Shown: positions 62,875 through 64,000 of the stretch, in pieces
Layout of the letters: each line of letters starts with the position of its first letter
Position numbering within the stretch: position 1 is the first letter of the stretch
Assembly: GCA_020436125.1 (NCBI GenBank)
Contig: JAGQYK010000003.1
Location: 21,991 to 85,990 of the forward strand
Reading direction: 5' to 3'
DNA from: Cyclobacteriaceae bacterium
Lineage (GTDB): Bacteria; Bacteroidota; Bacteroidia; Cytophagales; Cyclobacteriaceae
Length of the DNA stretch: 64,000 nucleotides
Notes under the pieces: model-generated
What the model was told of the DNA's origin: nothing
Seen by the model: only the letters and a program-made list of their open reading frames with translations
Database searches by the model: none
Position numbers and translations under genes: made by a program

Positions 62875-62942
62875 CCTTTGCCTTTTATTCTAGGTTTGAA
62901 AACTACAGAATAATAGATTACTGAAAAAAATTCATATGTAGG

Positions 62943-63449
62943 TTATTCGATGGATTCTGAGATAATTGCCTCGGGGTCTTCCAGTTTTGCTCTTTCGGCT
63001 ACGGAAAGATTGAGTTCCTGAGCAATAACAGATTGAGTTGGTCTAAATAGAATAAAGAGCACTAAAATTAGAGGGACGATTAACAGAAATAAGAGGTGAG
63101 CTGTTATTAGGGCTGAAACAGAAACGAACAACCCCGGGATTTCCAGAAATACTGATCGGATAAGATTAGCGCTGAAATATCGCTTCATTTTGTGAGTGAG
63201 GGGTAACTCAGGTCGGATACCTCTGAGAAAAACTCTAAATAGGATATAGCCGGCTGCCAAACTTAAAGGAATGACAAACATGATGATTTTCTGGAACGAA
63301 AGTGCAAGCGAGTTATTTTCTGGTCCTAAGTTCCCTTGCTGAATAAGGAAGTAGGCAACCGCTGCTAACAGTACCATGGCGCCAAGTTGAGCGAAATAGA
63401 TAATGTTAAGTGTTCTGAAATACTCCTTCGATTTAATTTTCCTTGCCAT
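62943..63449 (-). CDS. conserved membrane protein (unrecognised)
   Basis: A 168-residue protein with about four transmembrane helices: IYFAQLGAMVLLAAVAYFLI, IIMFVIPLSLAAGYILFRVF, FLEIPGLFVSVSALITAHLL and LLIVPLILVLFILFRPT. It ends with a charged tail (AERAKLEDPEAIISESIE). No family assigned. It lies 8 bp after the acyltransferase gene, so the two are probably one operon. Confidence 0.75.
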   Translation of the reverse strand: MARKIKSKEYFRTLNIIYFAQLGAMVLLAAVAYFLIQQGNLGPENNSLALSFQKIIMFVIPLSLAAGYILFRVFLRGIRPELPLTHKMKRYFSANLIRSVFLEIPGLFVSVSALITAHLLFLLIVPLILVLFILFRPTQSVIAQELNLSVAERAKLEDPEAIISESIE

Positions 63450-63457
63450 CTTATAGA

Positions 63458-64000
63458 TTACTGGTTTTCAACGATCATTCCATCCATCGTTTCAAAGACT
63501 TTTTGCTTCAATAAGGAAGTCTCCTTTAGCGTCAGTTGTTCAGTTGATATTTCCTTGCCCACGATCACCTTAATGGTGCCAGGCTCAATATGAACTCTAT
63601 TGGGTGGCATTAGTTTACCAGCATTCAATACTACAATAGGAATGATAGGCTGCTTTGTTTCAATGGCAATCCTAAATGCTCCATCGTAAAAAGGCTGGAG
63701 ACGGTCTGTGCTTCTGTTTTGAGTGCCTTCTGGAAAAATTAATACAGAGATGCCCATCGCAAGAATATCTTTCAAGTGCTCCATGCTTTTACGTCTGCTT
63801 TCATTGCTTGATCGATCTACAATAATGCAGGCAGACTGTGCAATCCAACCAAAGACCGGAATTTTTTTGAGTTCTTTCTTTGCCAGTGGTCTGAACTGAG
63901 TGGGGATAGTGAGGGTGATGCCTGGTATATCCAGGTAGGAAGTGTGATTACTTACATAGATGTAAGATCGCTTCTTATCAACATTTTCTAAACCTGAAAT
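63458..64000 (-). CDS. 1-acyl-sn-glycerol-3-phosphate acyltransferase family protein (5' end beyond window)
   Basis: Partial PlsC-type acyltransferase; 180 codons are visible and the reading frame stays open to the window end, so the start lies beyond 64000. The catalytic HX4D motif is VSNHTSYLDIPG, motif II is near RPLAKKELKKIPVFGW, motif III is IFPEGTQNRS, and motif IV is PIIPIVVLNAGKLMPP. It transfers an acyl group to lysophosphatidic acid or a similar acceptor at the inner membrane. An ATG at 63784 is internal, not the true start. Confidence 0.9.
   Translation of the reverse strand: MSGLENVDKKRSYIYVSNHTSYLDIPGITLTIPTQFRPLAKKELKKIPVFGWIAQSACIIVDRSSNESRRKSMEHLKDILAMGISVLIFPEGTQNRSTDRLQPFYDGAFRIAIETKQPIIPIVVLNAGKLMPPNRVHIEPGTIKVIVGKEISTEQLTLKETSLLKQKVFETMDGMIVENQ

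Noticed and set aside
62875-62942. A fluoride riboswitch before fluC.
   Set aside because: The gap of 68 bp shows no conserved fluoride riboswitch core or terminator; also common for Bacteroidota fluC genes to lack one, from memory.
63458-63784. A 108-residue acyltransferase starting at 63784.
   Set aside because: The frame remains open upstream to the window end and carries the HX4D motif there, so the ATG at 63784 is internal and the gene is only cut by the window.

Overview
The window looks like a chromosomal segment of a Gram-negative Bacteroidota bacterium, most likely of the order Cytophagales. The pointers are a TonB-dependent receptor followed by a DUF4249 lipoprotein, a type IX secretion sorting domain, DUF4199 and DUF4252 families, OmpA/PD40 and BatA-type proteins, very few Shine-Dalgarno sequences, several promoters of the TTTG-N19-TAnnTTTG type, and a tmRNA tag reading GESNYALAA. 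Almost all of the sequence is ordinary, densely packed chromosome. I see no prophage, insertion sequence, CRISPR array, integron or plasmid gene. The order assignment is inference from gene content; no rRNA is present.

Layout. 1-11.7 kb: envelope and housekeeping genes (amidase, MlaD-type protein, carboxyltransferase, phosphopantetheinyl transferase, WD40, DivIVA-like, folB, A-type Fe-S protein, dtd) and a pentameric ligand-gated ion channel homologue. 11.8-17.8 kb: an OmpA/PD40 protein, then a collinear block of ECF sigma factor, probable anti-sigma factor, two DUF4252 proteins and an ABC exporter. 17.8-20.8 kb: beta-lactamase-fold hydrolase, SDR enzyme, zinc-ribbon protein, short SSB. 20.8-26.1 kb: a histidine kinase and NtrC-type regulator divergent from a MacB/FtsX-like permease; the gap carries a perfect palindrome and a -24/-12 sigma-54 promoter. 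26.2-35.1 kb: BatA-like protein, a dihydroorotase homologue without its metal-binding motif, membrane proteins, glycosyltransferase, TonB receptor pair. 35.1-36.6 kb: tmRNA, a histone-H1-like Lys/Ala protein, an AT-rich gap and tRNA-Arg(CCG).

36.7-44.3 kb: a tight group of PLP decarboxylase, ureohydrolase, methyltransferase and D-aminoacylase-like lipoprotein, then a DUF389 membrane protein and a second D-aminoacylase-like lipoprotein that has lost the HxH metal motif. 44.4-54 kb, mostly minus strand: GNAT, RNase Y, ZapA, a coiled-coil protein, PheT, DUF1684, a serine hydrolase, RadC, ribosomal protein S20 and an M1 peptidase. 54-64 kb: phospholipase C/nuclease-fold protein, glycosyltransferase, second ECF sigma factor, DUF2911, another serine hydrolase, RsmG, a repeat-bearing surface protein next to a T9SS cargo protein, FluC and a PlsC-type acyltransferase that runs off the end.

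The most coherent regulated system is the sigma-54 two-component/permease module at 20.8-26.1 kb. The most interesting single genes are the two amidohydrolase-fold proteins that appear to have lost metal ligands, the ligand-gated channel homologue, and the A-type Fe-S protein without its C-terminal CGC motif.
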